Origin: Amycolatopsis sp. NBC_01480
Lineage (GTDB): Bacteria > Actinomycetota > Actinomycetes > Mycobacteriales > Pseudonocardiaceae
DNA length: 64,000 bases
Direction: 5' to 3'
Assembly (NCBI RefSeq): GCF_036227205.1
Contig: NZ_CP109442.1
Location: forward strand, 9,920,001-9,984,000
The translations under genes and the position numbers were made by a program. This document shows, in pieces, positions 56,770 to 64,000 of this stretch. Under the pieces are notes generated by a model. It was not told the DNA's origin, searched no databases, and saw only the letters and a list, made by a program, of their open reading frames with translations. The stretch's first letter is position 1. Every line of letters starts with the position of its first letter.

Positions 56770-57763
56770 CGAGCGCCGCGCTTACACCGTCGTGGGCGGC
56801 GGCGCGATCGGCGGGACGCTCGCGTTCCACCTCGCGCGCGCCGGGCATCCGGTGGTGATCGTCGACGCCGATCCCGCGCACGTAAGCGCGATCCAGGAGC
56901 GAGGCCTGACGCTGCGGCGGCCGGACGGCGACGAGCGCGTGGAAGTGCCGGCGTTCGTGCCGGACGACGCGCCGCCGGAGCTGGGCCGGGTGCTGCTCGC
57001 GGTGAAAGCCCAGGCCACCGAGCCGGTGCTGCAGTGGCTGGAACCGCGGCTGGCCCGCGACGGGTTCGTGGTGTCCTTGCAGAACGGGCTCAACGAGGCG
57101 CTGATCGCGTCGTTCGTCGGCGCCGGCCGCACCGTGGGCGCGTTCGTGAACCTGTTCGCCGACGTGGCCGAGCCCGGGGTGGTGCGTGACGGCGGGCTGG
57201 GCGCGCTGGTGGTCGGCGAGCCGGACGGCCGGATCACCGGACGGGTCGAGGAGGTCGTCGCCGATCTTCAGGCCTGGGGTCCGGCGAAGGCGACCGCGAA
57301 CGTCGAGGGTTACCTGTGGTCGAAGCTCGGCTTCGGCGCGATGCTCACCACCACCGCGCTCGCCGACGCGCCGATGGCCGACCTGATCGACAGGCACCGG
57401 CCGCTGATGTACGCGATCGCGGCGGAGGTCTTCGCCGTCGCGGGCGCGCGGACGCTGGAGCCGTTCGACCAGTTCGACCCGGCCGCGTACCAACCCGGCG
57501 CGACGGGCCGCGAGGCCGCGACCGACCGCCTGGTGGCATGGCTGCGCACCCAGCCGAAGGACCGCAGCGGCATCTGGCGTGACATCGCCGTCCGCCACCG
57601 CCCGGTCGAGGTGCACCACCACTACGGGCCGGTGCTGGAGGAGGCCGCGCACCTCGGCGTCGGGGTGCCGCTGCTCTCGGCGATGCTGAAGCGGCTGGCC
57701 GAGATCGAAGCCGGCACGCCCATGTCCGAGGACCACCTGACCGAACTGGAGCGGCACCTGTGA
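56756..57763 (+). CDS. Ketopantoate-reductase-like (ApbA/PanE) oxidoreductase
   Basis: A 335-residue protein of the 2-dehydropantoate reductase family. GGGAIGGTLAFHLARAG binds the nucleotide, KAQATEPVLQWL carries the likely catalytic Lys, and QNGLNE follows. The C-terminal helical domain is present. True PanE acts in pantothenate synthesis, but this operon context suggests a catabolic 2-keto or 2-hydroxy acid. ATG at 56756 is inside the SDR 3' end (14-base overlap) behind GAGGAGC. Confidence 0.87.
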   Translation: MSGSDERRAYTVVGGGAIGGTLAFHLARAGHPVVIVDADPAHVSAIQERGLTLRRPDGDERVEVPAFVPDDAPPELGRVLLAVKAQATEPVLQWLEPRLARDGFVVSLQNGLNEALIASFVGAGRTVGAFVNLFADVAEPGVVRDGGLGALVVGEPDGRITGRVEEVVADLQAWGPAKATANVEGYLWSKLGFGAMLTTTALADAPMADLIDRHRPLMYAIAAEVFAVAGARTLEPFDQFDPAAYQPGATGREAATDRLVAWLRTQPKDRSGIWRDIAVRHRPVEVHHHYGPVLEEAAHLGVGVPLLSAMLKRLAEIEAGTPMSEDHLTELERHL

Positions 57764-58911
57764 CCGGGATCCGGGACCTGCACGAGTGGGTGCGCACGCA
57801 CCGCGAAGACCTGCTCGCCGACCTCGCCGAGTACGTCGGCATCGAAACCCCCAGTGACGACAAGGAAAGCCTGCGCCGTGGACTGTCCTGGGTGGACGGC
57901 TGGCTGCGCGAGCGGCTGGGCGAGCCGGCGTCGGTGCGCGAGGTCGACGGCGGCCGCCACGGCGACATGAAGGTCTACGACTACCCCGGGTCCGGCGAGC
58001 AGCCCATCCTCCTGCTCTGCCATTACGACACGGTGTGGCCGCTGGGCACGCTCGCCGGGTGGCCGTTCACTGTGGACGGTGACCGGGCGAGCGGCCCGGG
58101 GGTATTCGACATGAAGTCCGGGCTGGTGCACGCGGTGTGGGCGCTGCGCGCGCTCGACGCCGCCGGCCTGCCCCGCCCGGCGGTGCGGCTGGTGCTCAAC
58201 GGCGACGAGGAGATCGGCAGCCCCGCCTCTCGCCCGGTGATCGAGGCGGCGGCCGAGGGCACCCGCGCGACGCTGGTGTTCGAGGCGAGCGCGGACGGCG
58301 CGGTCAAGACGGCGCGCAAGGGCGTCGGCCTGTTCCAGGTGCACGCGATCGGCGTCGAATCGCACGCGGGCCTCGACCCGGCGAAGGGCGCGAGCGCCGT
58401 CGACGAGCTGGCGCGGGCGATCCTGGCGCTACACGCGCTGTCCGACCCGGCTGCGGGCACCACCGTGAACGTCGGCGTGATCTCCGGCGGCAGCCGCCAG
58501 AACGTGGTCGCGGGCTCGGCCAAGGGCGAGATCGACGTGCGCGTGACCAGCGCGGCGGAGGCCGCCCGGATCGACGCCGGCCTGGCCGCGCTGGCCGCGC
58601 ACGACCCCCGCGCCACCGTCACCGTCGAGGGCGGCTGGAACCGGCCGGTGATGGAGCGCTCGGAAGCCATCGTGGGCCTGTACGAGATCGCCCGCGGCCT
58701 GGCCGCCGACCTCGGCGTCACCCTGCGCGAGTGCTCGGTCGGCGGCGCCAGCGACGGCAATTTCGTCGCCGCGCTGGGCCACCCGGTCCTCGACGGCTTC
58801 GGCGCGGTCGGCGACGGCGCGCACGCCCGGCACGAGCACATCAGCGTCGAGGGCATGCTGGAACGCACGGCGCTGGCCGCCGCGGTGCTGCACCACCTCG
58901 CCGCCGCTTGA
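57760..58911 (+). CDS. M20-family metallopeptidase (carboxypeptidase G2/ArgE-like)
   Basis: A 383-residue di-zinc hydrolase. HYDTVWP (His88), FDMKSG (Asp117), GDEEIGS (catalytic Glu150 and ligand Glu151) and the C-terminal GDGAHARHEH are the M20 set. Such enzymes cleave N-acyl, N-carbamoyl or gamma-glutamyl amides. It is the last gene of the operon, started by GTG in a GTGA overlap. It could cleave the open-chain amide produced by the NodB-fold hydrolase. An IS element lies 11 bp behind it. Confidence 0.92.
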   Translation: MTGIRDLHEWVRTHREDLLADLAEYVGIETPSDDKESLRRGLSWVDGWLRERLGEPASVREVDGGRHGDMKVYDYPGSGEQPILLLCHYDTVWPLGTLAGWPFTVDGDRASGPGVFDMKSGLVHAVWALRALDAAGLPRPAVRLVLNGDEEIGSPASRPVIEAAAEGTRATLVFEASADGAVKTARKGVGLFQVHAIGVESHAGLDPAKGASAVDELARAILALHALSDPAAGTTVNVGVISGGSRQNVVAGSAKGEIDVRVTSAAEAARIDAGLAALAAHDPRATVTVEGGWNRPVMERSEAIVGLYEIARGLAADLGVTLRECSVGGASDGNFVAALGHPVLDGFGAVGDGAHARHEHISVEGMLERTALAAAVLHHLAAA

Positions 58912-58922
58912 AGCGCCCCAAT

Positions 58923-60003
58923 GGGGTTGTTTCATCGTGGTTTGTGCTGGTCGGGGTGGGGTGGTCTGGTGTGGTAATGGTCAGGTTGTGGCGGGTTGGG
59001 CTGTGTCGCGGACGCTCTGCTCGTGCTGGGTGAGTACGAGCAGGGCCCGCAGCAACGTCGTGGCATGGCGGGGATTGAGCCGGAGTGTGGTCAGGATTCG
59101 CCAGGCTTTGAGGGCGGCGAAGCCGCCCTCCACCGCGCACCGCATCCCACTGAACGCCGCGTTCGCCTGCTTCTGCGCTTTGGTCAACGGCCGCTTGGCC
59201 TCAGCCTTGTAGGGAGTCAGCACCACCTGCGCACACGACCCGCCACACGACTCGCAGTCGCGGGTGTCGCGGACATCTTTGTGCCAGCCATGGAAACCCT
59301 TATCGGCGGCCGGAGTCAGACCATGCTCATGCAGCCGGTCCCGCAGACGTAACCGGCGGGCGGCGGTGATGTCAGCGGTCCGGCCCGCCAGCGCCGCCGA
59401 CACCCACACCAACCGGCCGTCCTCATCGGTCAGGGCCAGCACGACCAGTCCATGGTGTTTGTGTTTCCCGTTGTAGTGGGCCCGGTTGGCTTTCCCGGTC
59501 CGGCGGCGAGTCTTGACCAGGGTCCCGTCCACCAGCACCACCACCGCACCCCGCCCGGCCAGCTTGCGCAAGACCCGCCCCAACCGCCGGGCACGGGCCG
59601 CGAGCAGACCGATGACCTCCAGCACCCAACGCCGCACCGTGGAGGCCGACACACCCTGACCACCACCGATATCAGCCAGCCGCTGATCGTGGCGCAGCAC
59701 TGCCAGCACCACCAGTGCCTGCCCGGCCGGGGTGGCCTTGCGCCACCGCGACCGCAGCCGGCGCCGTCGGCCACGGATCAGGCCGGCGACCATGCCCAGG
59801 GTCTGCCGCGACAGGGGCAGCGTGACCTGGTAAGAAAGAGGCTCGAAGCCCTCGGCGGGTTGTTGACTCACATCATGATCTTGCCGAGGGCTTCACTCAT
59901 ACCCAAGAACGCCACACCGTCCCACCACCACTTCCTGCCACACCAACCACACCAACCCTGCACCACCCACCGTGACCAGCCACAACCACGATGAAACAAC
60001 CCC
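58923..60003 (-). mobile_element. IS5-family insertion sequence, 1081 bp
   Basis: Both ends begin GGGGTTGTTTCATCGTGGTT, forming terminal inverted repeats that stay similar for about 37 bases. Both sides are flanked by AAT (58920-58922 and 60004-60006), a 3-bp target duplication. Element size, 3-bp ANT-type target and one DDE transposase fit the IS5 family, near the ISL2 group. The intact gene and clean duplication suggest a fairly recent insertion. Confidence 0.9.
58981..59871 (-). CDS. IS5-family DDE transposase
   Basis: A 296-residue transposase filling the IS. An N-terminal helix-turn-helix region (about 50-90, LADIGGGQGVSASTVRRWVLEVIG) is followed by the catalytic core: VLVDGTLVKT (first Asp), PAADKGFHG (second Asp) and VEGGFAALKAWRIL (Glu). 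The frame is uninterrupted, so it is probably functional. The ATG start gives the expected length. Confidence 0.92.
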   Translation of the reverse strand: MSQQPAEGFEPLSYQVTLPLSRQTLGMVAGLIRGRRRRLRSRWRKATPAGQALVVLAVLRHDQRLADIGGGQGVSASTVRRWVLEVIGLLAARARRLGRVLRKLAGRGAVVVLVDGTLVKTRRRTGKANRAHYNGKHKHHGLVVLALTDEDGRLVWVSAALAGRTADITAARRLRLRDRLHEHGLTPAADKGFHGWHKDVRDTRDCESCGGSCAQVVLTPYKAEAKRPLTKAQKQANAAFSGMRCAVEGGFAALKAWRILTTLRLNPRHATTLLRALLVLTQHEQSVRDTAQPATT

Positions 60004-60241
60004 AATGTGGCGTTGGGTGCGTGGAATCAAGGCTGGGCGTGGAGCGCCTCCGTTGAGGGTGGTGGTGGGGCAGGGCCGGAGCACCGAACGCCACATTGGG
60101 GCGCATTGGGGAGCCGCTGGCCCGGCGGGGAGGCGACCTTCCGCCTTTACCGAACCCGAACATTCGCCCGACACCGCCCGAACACCGGCGCGTGAGGCTC
60201 TCCCCGTACCCGGAAAGACTCCGGTCACGGGAAGGAGCACC

Positions 60242-60667
60242 ATGCGGACAACCACCTGGACGCGGCGGCTGGCACTGGCGGGCGGCGGGGTAGCGGCCGG
60301 GCTGCTGGCGATCACGCCACTGGCTTCGGCGCAAAGCAGCCCACCGCCCTCGGCCCCGGCGGCCGTCGCGCCGATCACGCTGAGCCCCGAGGAATCGCAG
60401 CAGGTCTGCGGGGATTGGGTGCCGAAGCTGCAGAAGCGCACGCAGAACCTGACCGAGCGGATCAACGGCGGCGCCGAGGTGGCCGGGTCGGTGGCCAACC
60501 TCAAGGCCCGCTCGGCCGACCAGAAGGCCAAGGGCCACACCGCCGCGGCCGACCGGCTGCAGAAGCGCGCCGACCAGCGCCAGGCGCGGATCAGCCAGCT
60601 CACCGACGCCAAGCAGAAGCTCGACGCCTTCGCCTCGGCGCACTGCAAGCCCGCGGGGACGAAGTGA
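60242..60667 (+). CDS. Small secreted helical protein
   Basis: A 141-residue protein with a Sec signal peptide (TRRLALAGGGVAAGLLAITPLASA, cleavage about residue 30). The helical mature part has two cysteines (VCGDW and AHCKP) at its ends, which could form a disulfide closing a coiled-coil hairpin. No family is recognised. ATG is behind GGAAGGAG. It is coupled to the next lipoprotein gene by a GTGA overlap. Confidence 0.75.
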   Translation: MRTTTWTRRLALAGGGVAAGLLAITPLASAQSSPPPSAPAAVAPITLSPEESQQVCGDWVPKLQKRTQNLTERINGGAEVAGSVANLKARSADQKAKGHTAAADRLQKRADQRQARISQLTDAKQKLDAFASAHCKPAGTK

Positions 60668-60852
60668 GGGCAGCGCGGTTCGCGGCCGCGGTCGGGGCAG
60701 CCGCGCTCGTGTTCCTCGGCGTCACCGCGTGCGACAACGGCGGGGGCTCGGCCGCGCCCGACGGCGGGGCGGCAGCGACCAGCGAGCTGAACGGCATCCA
60801 GTCGACGCTCGACGGCATCGGCTCCGACATGGCGGGCGACGGCTCGCCGTGA
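60664..60852 (+). CDS. Very small lipoprotein
   Basis: A 62-residue peptide: signal sequence, lipobox VTAC at about residues 20-23, then a Gly/Ala-rich tail ending ELNGIQSTLDGIGSDMAGDGSP. The GTG overlaps the previous stop (GTGA). With the preceding secreted protein it leads into the two-component system 51 bp downstream, so it may be an extracellular input or target of that system. That link is inference. Confidence 0.7.
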   Translation: MRAARFAAAVGAAALVFLGVTACDNGGGSAAPDGGAAATSELNGIQSTLDGIGSDMAGDGSP

Positions 60853-60903
60853 CCCGCGTAGCGTCTCCCCCGACGTAGCCGGCCGAAGGAGACGGGAGCC
60901 CGC

Positions 60904-61590
60904 ATGGGGTCAGCTGGCCGCGGCCTCGTCCTCGTCGTGGAGGACGAGGCCGCGATCGCCGAGCTCGCCGCGCTGTACCTGCGGCGCGACGGGTTCGGGG
61001 TGCACGTGGAGGCCGACGGCGCGGCCGCGCTCGCCACGATCAAGCGGCTGCGGCCGGTGGCCGTGGTGCTCGACATCGGACTGTCCGGAATGGACGGGAT
61101 CGAGATCTGCCAGGCGCTGCGCGCGGCCGGCGACTGGACGCCGGTGCTGTTCGTCACCGCCCGCGACGACGAGCTGGACCGCCTGCTGGGCCTCGAGATC
61201 GGCGCCGACGACTACCTCACCAAACCGTTCAGCCCGCGTGAGCTGGCCGCGCGCGTGCGGACCGTGCTGCGCCGCGCGTCCGGCCCGGCCGGCGCGGGTG
61301 AGACGCACACCTGCGGCAGCGTCCGCGTGGACATCAGCGGGCGCCGGGTGTGGGCGGGCGAGCAGGAGACGACGCTGACGTCCACCGAGTTCGACCTGCT
61401 CGCATACCTGGTCCGCCACGCCGGCCAAGTGCTCTCGCGCGACCAGCTGCTGAGCGCGGTCTGGGGGTACGCCGCGGCGGCCGGCACCCGCACCGTCGAC
61501 GTGCATGTGGCCCAGCTGCGCGCGAAACTCGGCGAGCACAGTCCGATCAGGACGGTCCGCAGCATCGGCTACGCGGCGGACGCCGGGTGA
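60904..61590 (+). CDS. OmpR-family response regulator
   Basis: A 228-residue regulator. The receiver has acidic VVEDE, phosphoacceptor Asp57 in VVLDIGLSGMDG and Lys in LTKPF. The winged-helix output has TSTEFDLLAYLVRHAGQVLSRDQLLSAVWGY and RTVDVHVAQLRAKLG. ATG at 60904 has GGAGACGGGAG upstream. Its stop overlaps the kinase start. Confidence 0.95.
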   Translation: MGSAGRGLVLVVEDEAAIAELAALYLRRDGFGVHVEADGAAALATIKRLRPVAVVLDIGLSGMDGIEICQALRAAGDWTPVLFVTARDDELDRLLGLEIGADDYLTKPFSPRELAARVRTVLRRASGPAGAGETHTCGSVRVDISGRRVWAGEQETTLTSTEFDLLAYLVRHAGQVLSRDQLLSAVWGYAAAAGTRTVDVHVAQLRAKLGEHSPIRTVRSIGYAADAG

Positions 61591-63026
61591 GCCGGCCCCG
61601 GACCACCCTCGCGCTGAGGATCACCGTGGTGTGCCTGGCCGTGGCCGGGGTCGCGGTGATCGTGGCCGGGCTGGTCGCGGCCCGGCTGGTCAGCACCACC
61701 GGCGACACCGTGCTCCAGCAGTCGCTGAAGGCCCAGGCCGATGTCGTGGCCAGCCAGCTCGACCCGACCGGCATCGGCAACCGGCTCGGCGTCGGCAAGG
61801 TGGCCGACGTGGTGCGCGGCCAGGGCATCGAGGTGGTCGTGCGGCGCCCGGGCGGGCAGGAGGTCGGTGCGGCGCTGCCGGTGCGCGTGGCCGGGCGTGC
61901 CGGGCTGGCGTCCGGGCAGGACCGTTCGGCGCGGGTGACCATCGATTCGGTGCAGTACCTGGTGGAGGTCCGGGACGTCGGCGGCGCCGGGGCGGCGTTC
62001 GCGCTGGTCCAGCCGACCCGCAGCGGCGAGGCCACGCAACGCGCGCTGGTGCGCAACATCGCGCTCGCGCTCGGCATCGGGCTGCTGGTGGCCGCGGTGG
62101 CGGGGTTCGTGAGCGGACGGCTGCTGGGCCGTCCGCTGCGCCGCGCGGCCGCCGTCGCCGGGATTCTCCGGACCGGACGGCGGGACGTGCGTGTGCCCGT
62201 GGAGGGTCCGGCCGAGGTCGCCGAAGTCGCGGGCTCGTTGAACGCGCTGGCCGACGCGCTCGCCCACAGCGAGGCCCGCCAGCGCGACTTCCTGCTGTCG
62301 GTTTCGCACGAGCTGCGCACTCCGCTCACCGCGGTCACCGGTTTCGCCGAGGCGATCGCGGACGGCGTCGCCGAGGGACCGGACGCGCGCCGCGCCGGGC
62401 AGACCATCCACCGCGAGGCCCAGCGCCTCGAACGGCTGGTCAGCGACCTGCTCGAACTCGCCCGCCTCGGCGCCGACGAATTCCGCCTCGACCTCGCGAC
62501 GATCGACCTCACCGCGCTGGTCCGCGACTGCGCGGAGGTCTGGCAGCTGCGGTGCGAGCGGGAAAACGTGCCGCTGTCGGTGGTGCTGCCCACCGCCCCG
62601 GTGCCCGTGGTCGCGGACGCGCGCCGGCTGCACCAAGTCGTCGACGGGCTCGCCGAAAACGCCCTGCGCGTCACCCCCGCCGGCGCGCCGATGGTCTTCG
62701 CCCTCACCGCGGGCCCGGACGCGAGCCTGTCCGTCCGCGACGGCGGCCCCGGTCTCGCCCCGGAGGACTACGACGTGGCCTTCCAGCGCGGCGTGCTGAA
62801 CGCCCGCTACCGCGACCGCCGCCCGGTCGGCTCCGGCATCGGGCTCGCGTTGGTGCACGGTCTCGTCACGCGCATGGGCGGCACGCTGACCGCGGGCCCG
62901 GCGCCCGAGGGCGGGGCCGCGTTCACGATCACCCTGCCGCTCGCGGCGGACCCGATGGCGACGGCACCGATCGTTACCGGGCCGATCGTTACCGGGCCGA
63001 TCGAAGCTGAGCCGCCCGGTCCGTGA
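61587..63026 (+). CDS. Sensor histidine kinase
   Basis: A 479-residue kinase with two membrane helices (about 10-33 and 158-178) around an extracellular sensor of about 120 residues. A HAMP linker, His241 in SVSHELRTPLTAVTGF, and an ATPase domain with NALRVTPAG and VGSGIGLALVHGLV follow. The N-box reads ENALR as expected. The C-terminus ends in a short tandem repeat (PIVTGPIVTGPI). The last 38 bases overlap the convergent SnoaL-like gene. Confidence 0.93.
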   Translation: MSRPRTTLALRITVVCLAVAGVAVIVAGLVAARLVSTTGDTVLQQSLKAQADVVASQLDPTGIGNRLGVGKVADVVRGQGIEVVVRRPGGQEVGAALPVRVAGRAGLASGQDRSARVTIDSVQYLVEVRDVGGAGAAFALVQPTRSGEATQRALVRNIALALGIGLLVAAVAGFVSGRLLGRPLRRAAAVAGILRTGRRDVRVPVEGPAEVAEVAGSLNALADALAHSEARQRDFLLSVSHELRTPLTAVTGFAEAIADGVAEGPDARRAGQTIHREAQRLERLVSDLLELARLGADEFRLDLATIDLTALVRDCAEVWQLRCERENVPLSVVLPTAPVPVVADARRLHQVVDGLAENALRVTPAGAPMVFALTAGPDASLSVRDGGPGLAPEDYDVAFQRGVLNARYRDRRPVGSGIGLALVHGLVTRMGGTLTAGPAPEGGAAFTITLPLAADPMATAPIVTGPIVTGPIEAEPPGP

Positions 63027-63378
63027 CGTCCATCAGCGCCCAGTGCTCGACGATCCGGCCCGCACGCACCCGGATCATGTCCATACTGGTCACCGAATAA
63101 CGGCGCCCGGTGGCGATCTCCGTACCGGAGCTGGTGTAGCGGTTCACGGAGAACTCGCCCTCGCTGACGTTCTGCTCGACGCGCACGGACAGCTCGCCCA
63201 ATCCGGGCGTGAAATCGCCGCGGGACAAGGCTTCCCACTTCTCGCGCCAGGCGTCGAGGCCCACGTGGTCGCCGCCCGCGCCGCCGCGGTGGTCGACGAC
63301 GTCCGGGGCGATGTAGCGCAGGCCTTCCTCGGTGAAGGCGTGCTCGACCACCAGGCGGTGCACCTCGGCCGGTTCCAT
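62989..63378 (-). CDS. SnoaL-like protein (ester cyclase/NTF2 fold)
   Basis: A 129-residue NTF2-fold protein. APDVVDHRGGAGGDHVGLDAWREKWEAL and GRRYSVTSMDMIRVRAGRIVEHWALMD match the SnoaL-like group, which includes polyketide cyclases but mostly small enzymes of unknown substrate. ATG at 63378 is behind GGAAGGAG. It is divergent from a TetR gene with shared operators, so it is probably repressed by it. Confidence 0.85.
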   Translation of the reverse strand: MEPAEVHRLVVEHAFTEEGLRYIAPDVVDHRGGAGGDHVGLDAWREKWEALSRGDFTPGLGELSVRVEQNVSEGEFSVNRYTSSGTEIATGRRYSVTSMDMIRVRAGRIVEHWALMDVTDRAAQLRSAR

Positions 63379-63397
63379 GACCGCTCCTTCCGACGTT

Positions 63398-63457
63398 AAC
63401 CGGGGAGCTCCCCGGTTGACCGCCCGTACACTAACCGGGGACCTCCCCGATTGACAA
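63398..63457. promoter_or_regulatory. Paired 20-bp TetR operators in a divergent promoter
   Basis: AACCGGGGAGCTCCCCGGTT (63398-63417) is a perfect palindrome. AACCGGGGACCTCCCCGATT (63433-63452) is a near copy, 35 bp apart. On the minus strand TTGTCA (63457-63452), an 18-base spacer and TAGTGT (63433-63428) form the SnoaL-like gene promoter, whose spacer lies in the second operator. Plus-strand TACACT (63427-63432) may be the TetR gene -10. Confidence 0.75.
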
Positions 63458-63467
63458 GGAGTCCTTG

Positions 63468-64000
63468 ATGGCCAAGCAACTCCGGGCGGACGCGCGGGAC
63501 AACCGCGCCCTGCTGCTCGCCGCCGCGCGGGAGGTCTTCGCCGCGGACGGGCCGGGTGCGCCGCTCGACCGGGTGGCCCGGCACGCCGGCGTCGGCAACG
63601 CGACGATGTACCGGCACTTCCCGAACCGCCGGGAACTGCTCGCCGCCGTTTACGCGGGTGAAGTCGAAACGTTGCGCACGGAAGGCGAAGCACTGCTGTC
63701 GTCGCCGGACCCGGACGAAGCGCTGTACCAGTGGCTGCGCCGGTTCGTCGAGCACGTCAAGGACAAGCGCGAGCTGGCACTGTCCATTTCGGACGAACCA
63801 GGCGACCGCGAGGCCCGGTTCGCCGAGTGGCACGGGACGATCAACGCCACCGCGGCCGCGCTCGCCGCCCGCGCCCGGCTCGCCGAGGACGTCGAGCCGC
63901 TGGACCTGCTCCTGCTGGCCACCGGGATCGCGCTCTCCGGCGCCCCCGCGGCCCGCACGGACCACCTGCTGACCCTGCTGCGCCGCGGCAGCGCACCGGC
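63468..64000 (+). CDS. TetR-family regulator (3' end outside window)
   Basis: The first 177 residues are visible; the stop lies beyond the window. The helix-turn-helix is at about residues 14-58 (LLLAAAREVFAADGPGAPLDRVARHAGVGNATMYRHFPNRRELL), followed by the helical ligand domain. ATG at 63468 follows AAGGAG. Two palindromes upstream indicate control of itself and the divergent SnoaL-like gene. Confidence 0.9.
   Translation, partial: MAKQLRADARDNRALLLAAAREVFAADGPGAPLDRVARHAGVGNATMYRHFPNRRELLAAVYAGEVETLRTEGEALLSSPDPDEALYQWLRRFVEHVKDKRELALSISDEPGDREARFAEWHGTINATAAALAARARLAEDVEPLDLLLLATGIALSGAPAARTDHLLTLLRRGSAP

Larger units (their letters stand above)
58913..60104. repeat. 24-bp inverted repeat interrupted by the IS element
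   Basis: Removing the IS and one AAT copy joins 58913-58922 with 60007-60020 into one 24-base arm. It pairs with 60081-60104 with a single mismatch, around a 60-base centre. The palindrome lies directly behind the M20 stop, so it was probably a terminator-like element before insertion. Confidence 0.8.

Noticed and set aside
59893..60648. Minus-strand ORFs crossing the IS end and the secreted protein gene
   Set aside because: They start inside the secreted protein gene on the opposite strand, run through the IS inverted repeat, and have no protein-like features apart from composition.

Overview
This 64 kb window is chromosomal DNA from a high-GC actinobacterium. An Amycolatopsis-like member of the Pseudonocardiaceae fits best. 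The reasons are the extreme G/C bias at third codon positions, frequent GTG and TTG starts, many GTGA/ATGA start-stop overlaps, several apparently leaderless promoters, the actinobacterial orders rimP-nusA-ylxR-infB-ylxP-rbfA, truB-ribF and rpsO-pnp-pepR-dapB, and a family of intergenic palindromes built on AAGGCCTCCTTACC. This placement is inferred from style and gene order; no database search was run.

Layout. 1-10.4 kb: an edge-truncated Ser/Thr kinase, an Nramp metal transporter with a DtxR/MntR-like operator, thyX with an ACT-domain partner, a HicB-like/DUF4097 pair, an ADP-ribosylglycohydrolase-like protein, an AlkX-type DNA glycosylase, and small acetyltransferase and membrane genes. 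10.3-18.5 kb (minus strand): rpsO, pnp, an M16 protease, dapB, and the truB-ribF pair. 18.6-23.6 kb: an MFS transporter, a PhzF protein, and a divergent regulator / ClpN-only protein / TetX-like monooxygenase unit. 23.6-38 kb: dinF-type MATE transporter and nrnA, separated from their usual partners rbfA-ylxP-infB-ylxR-nusA-rimP by a methyltransferase, a dialkylglycine decarboxylase-like enzyme with its LysR regulator, an SDR protein and two exported proteins. The ancestral translation cluster is therefore present but split into blocks, and a cytochrome P450 fragment lies at one junction.

40.9-44.7 kb: the most notable system. A divergent XRE/TPR regulator faces a three-gene RiPP operon: precursor peptide (tgmA), ATP-grasp ligase (tgmB) and PIMT-like O-methyltransferase (tgmC). 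It should make an ester-crosslinked, possibly aspartimidylated graspetide. The enzyme class is known; the precursor core here appears individual.

44.8-52.7 kb: an acyltransferase, a coupled GT39 glycosyltransferase / GOLPH3-like pair, a NarL-type two-component system, and HxlR and TetR regulators, one with a double palindromic operator. 52.7-58.9 kb: a tightly coupled six-gene operon (two-module Lrp regulator, polysaccharide-deacetylase-fold hydrolase, MHS transporter, SDR, ketopantoate-reductase-like protein, M20 peptidase) that looks like uptake and breakdown of a small amide or cyclic amide. An IS5-family element (58923-60003, AAT target duplication) has split a long palindrome just behind it. 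60.2-64 kb: two small exported proteins, an OmpR/histidine kinase pair, and a SnoaL-like gene facing an edge-truncated TetR gene with paired operators.

No rRNA, tRNA or CRISPR array was seen.
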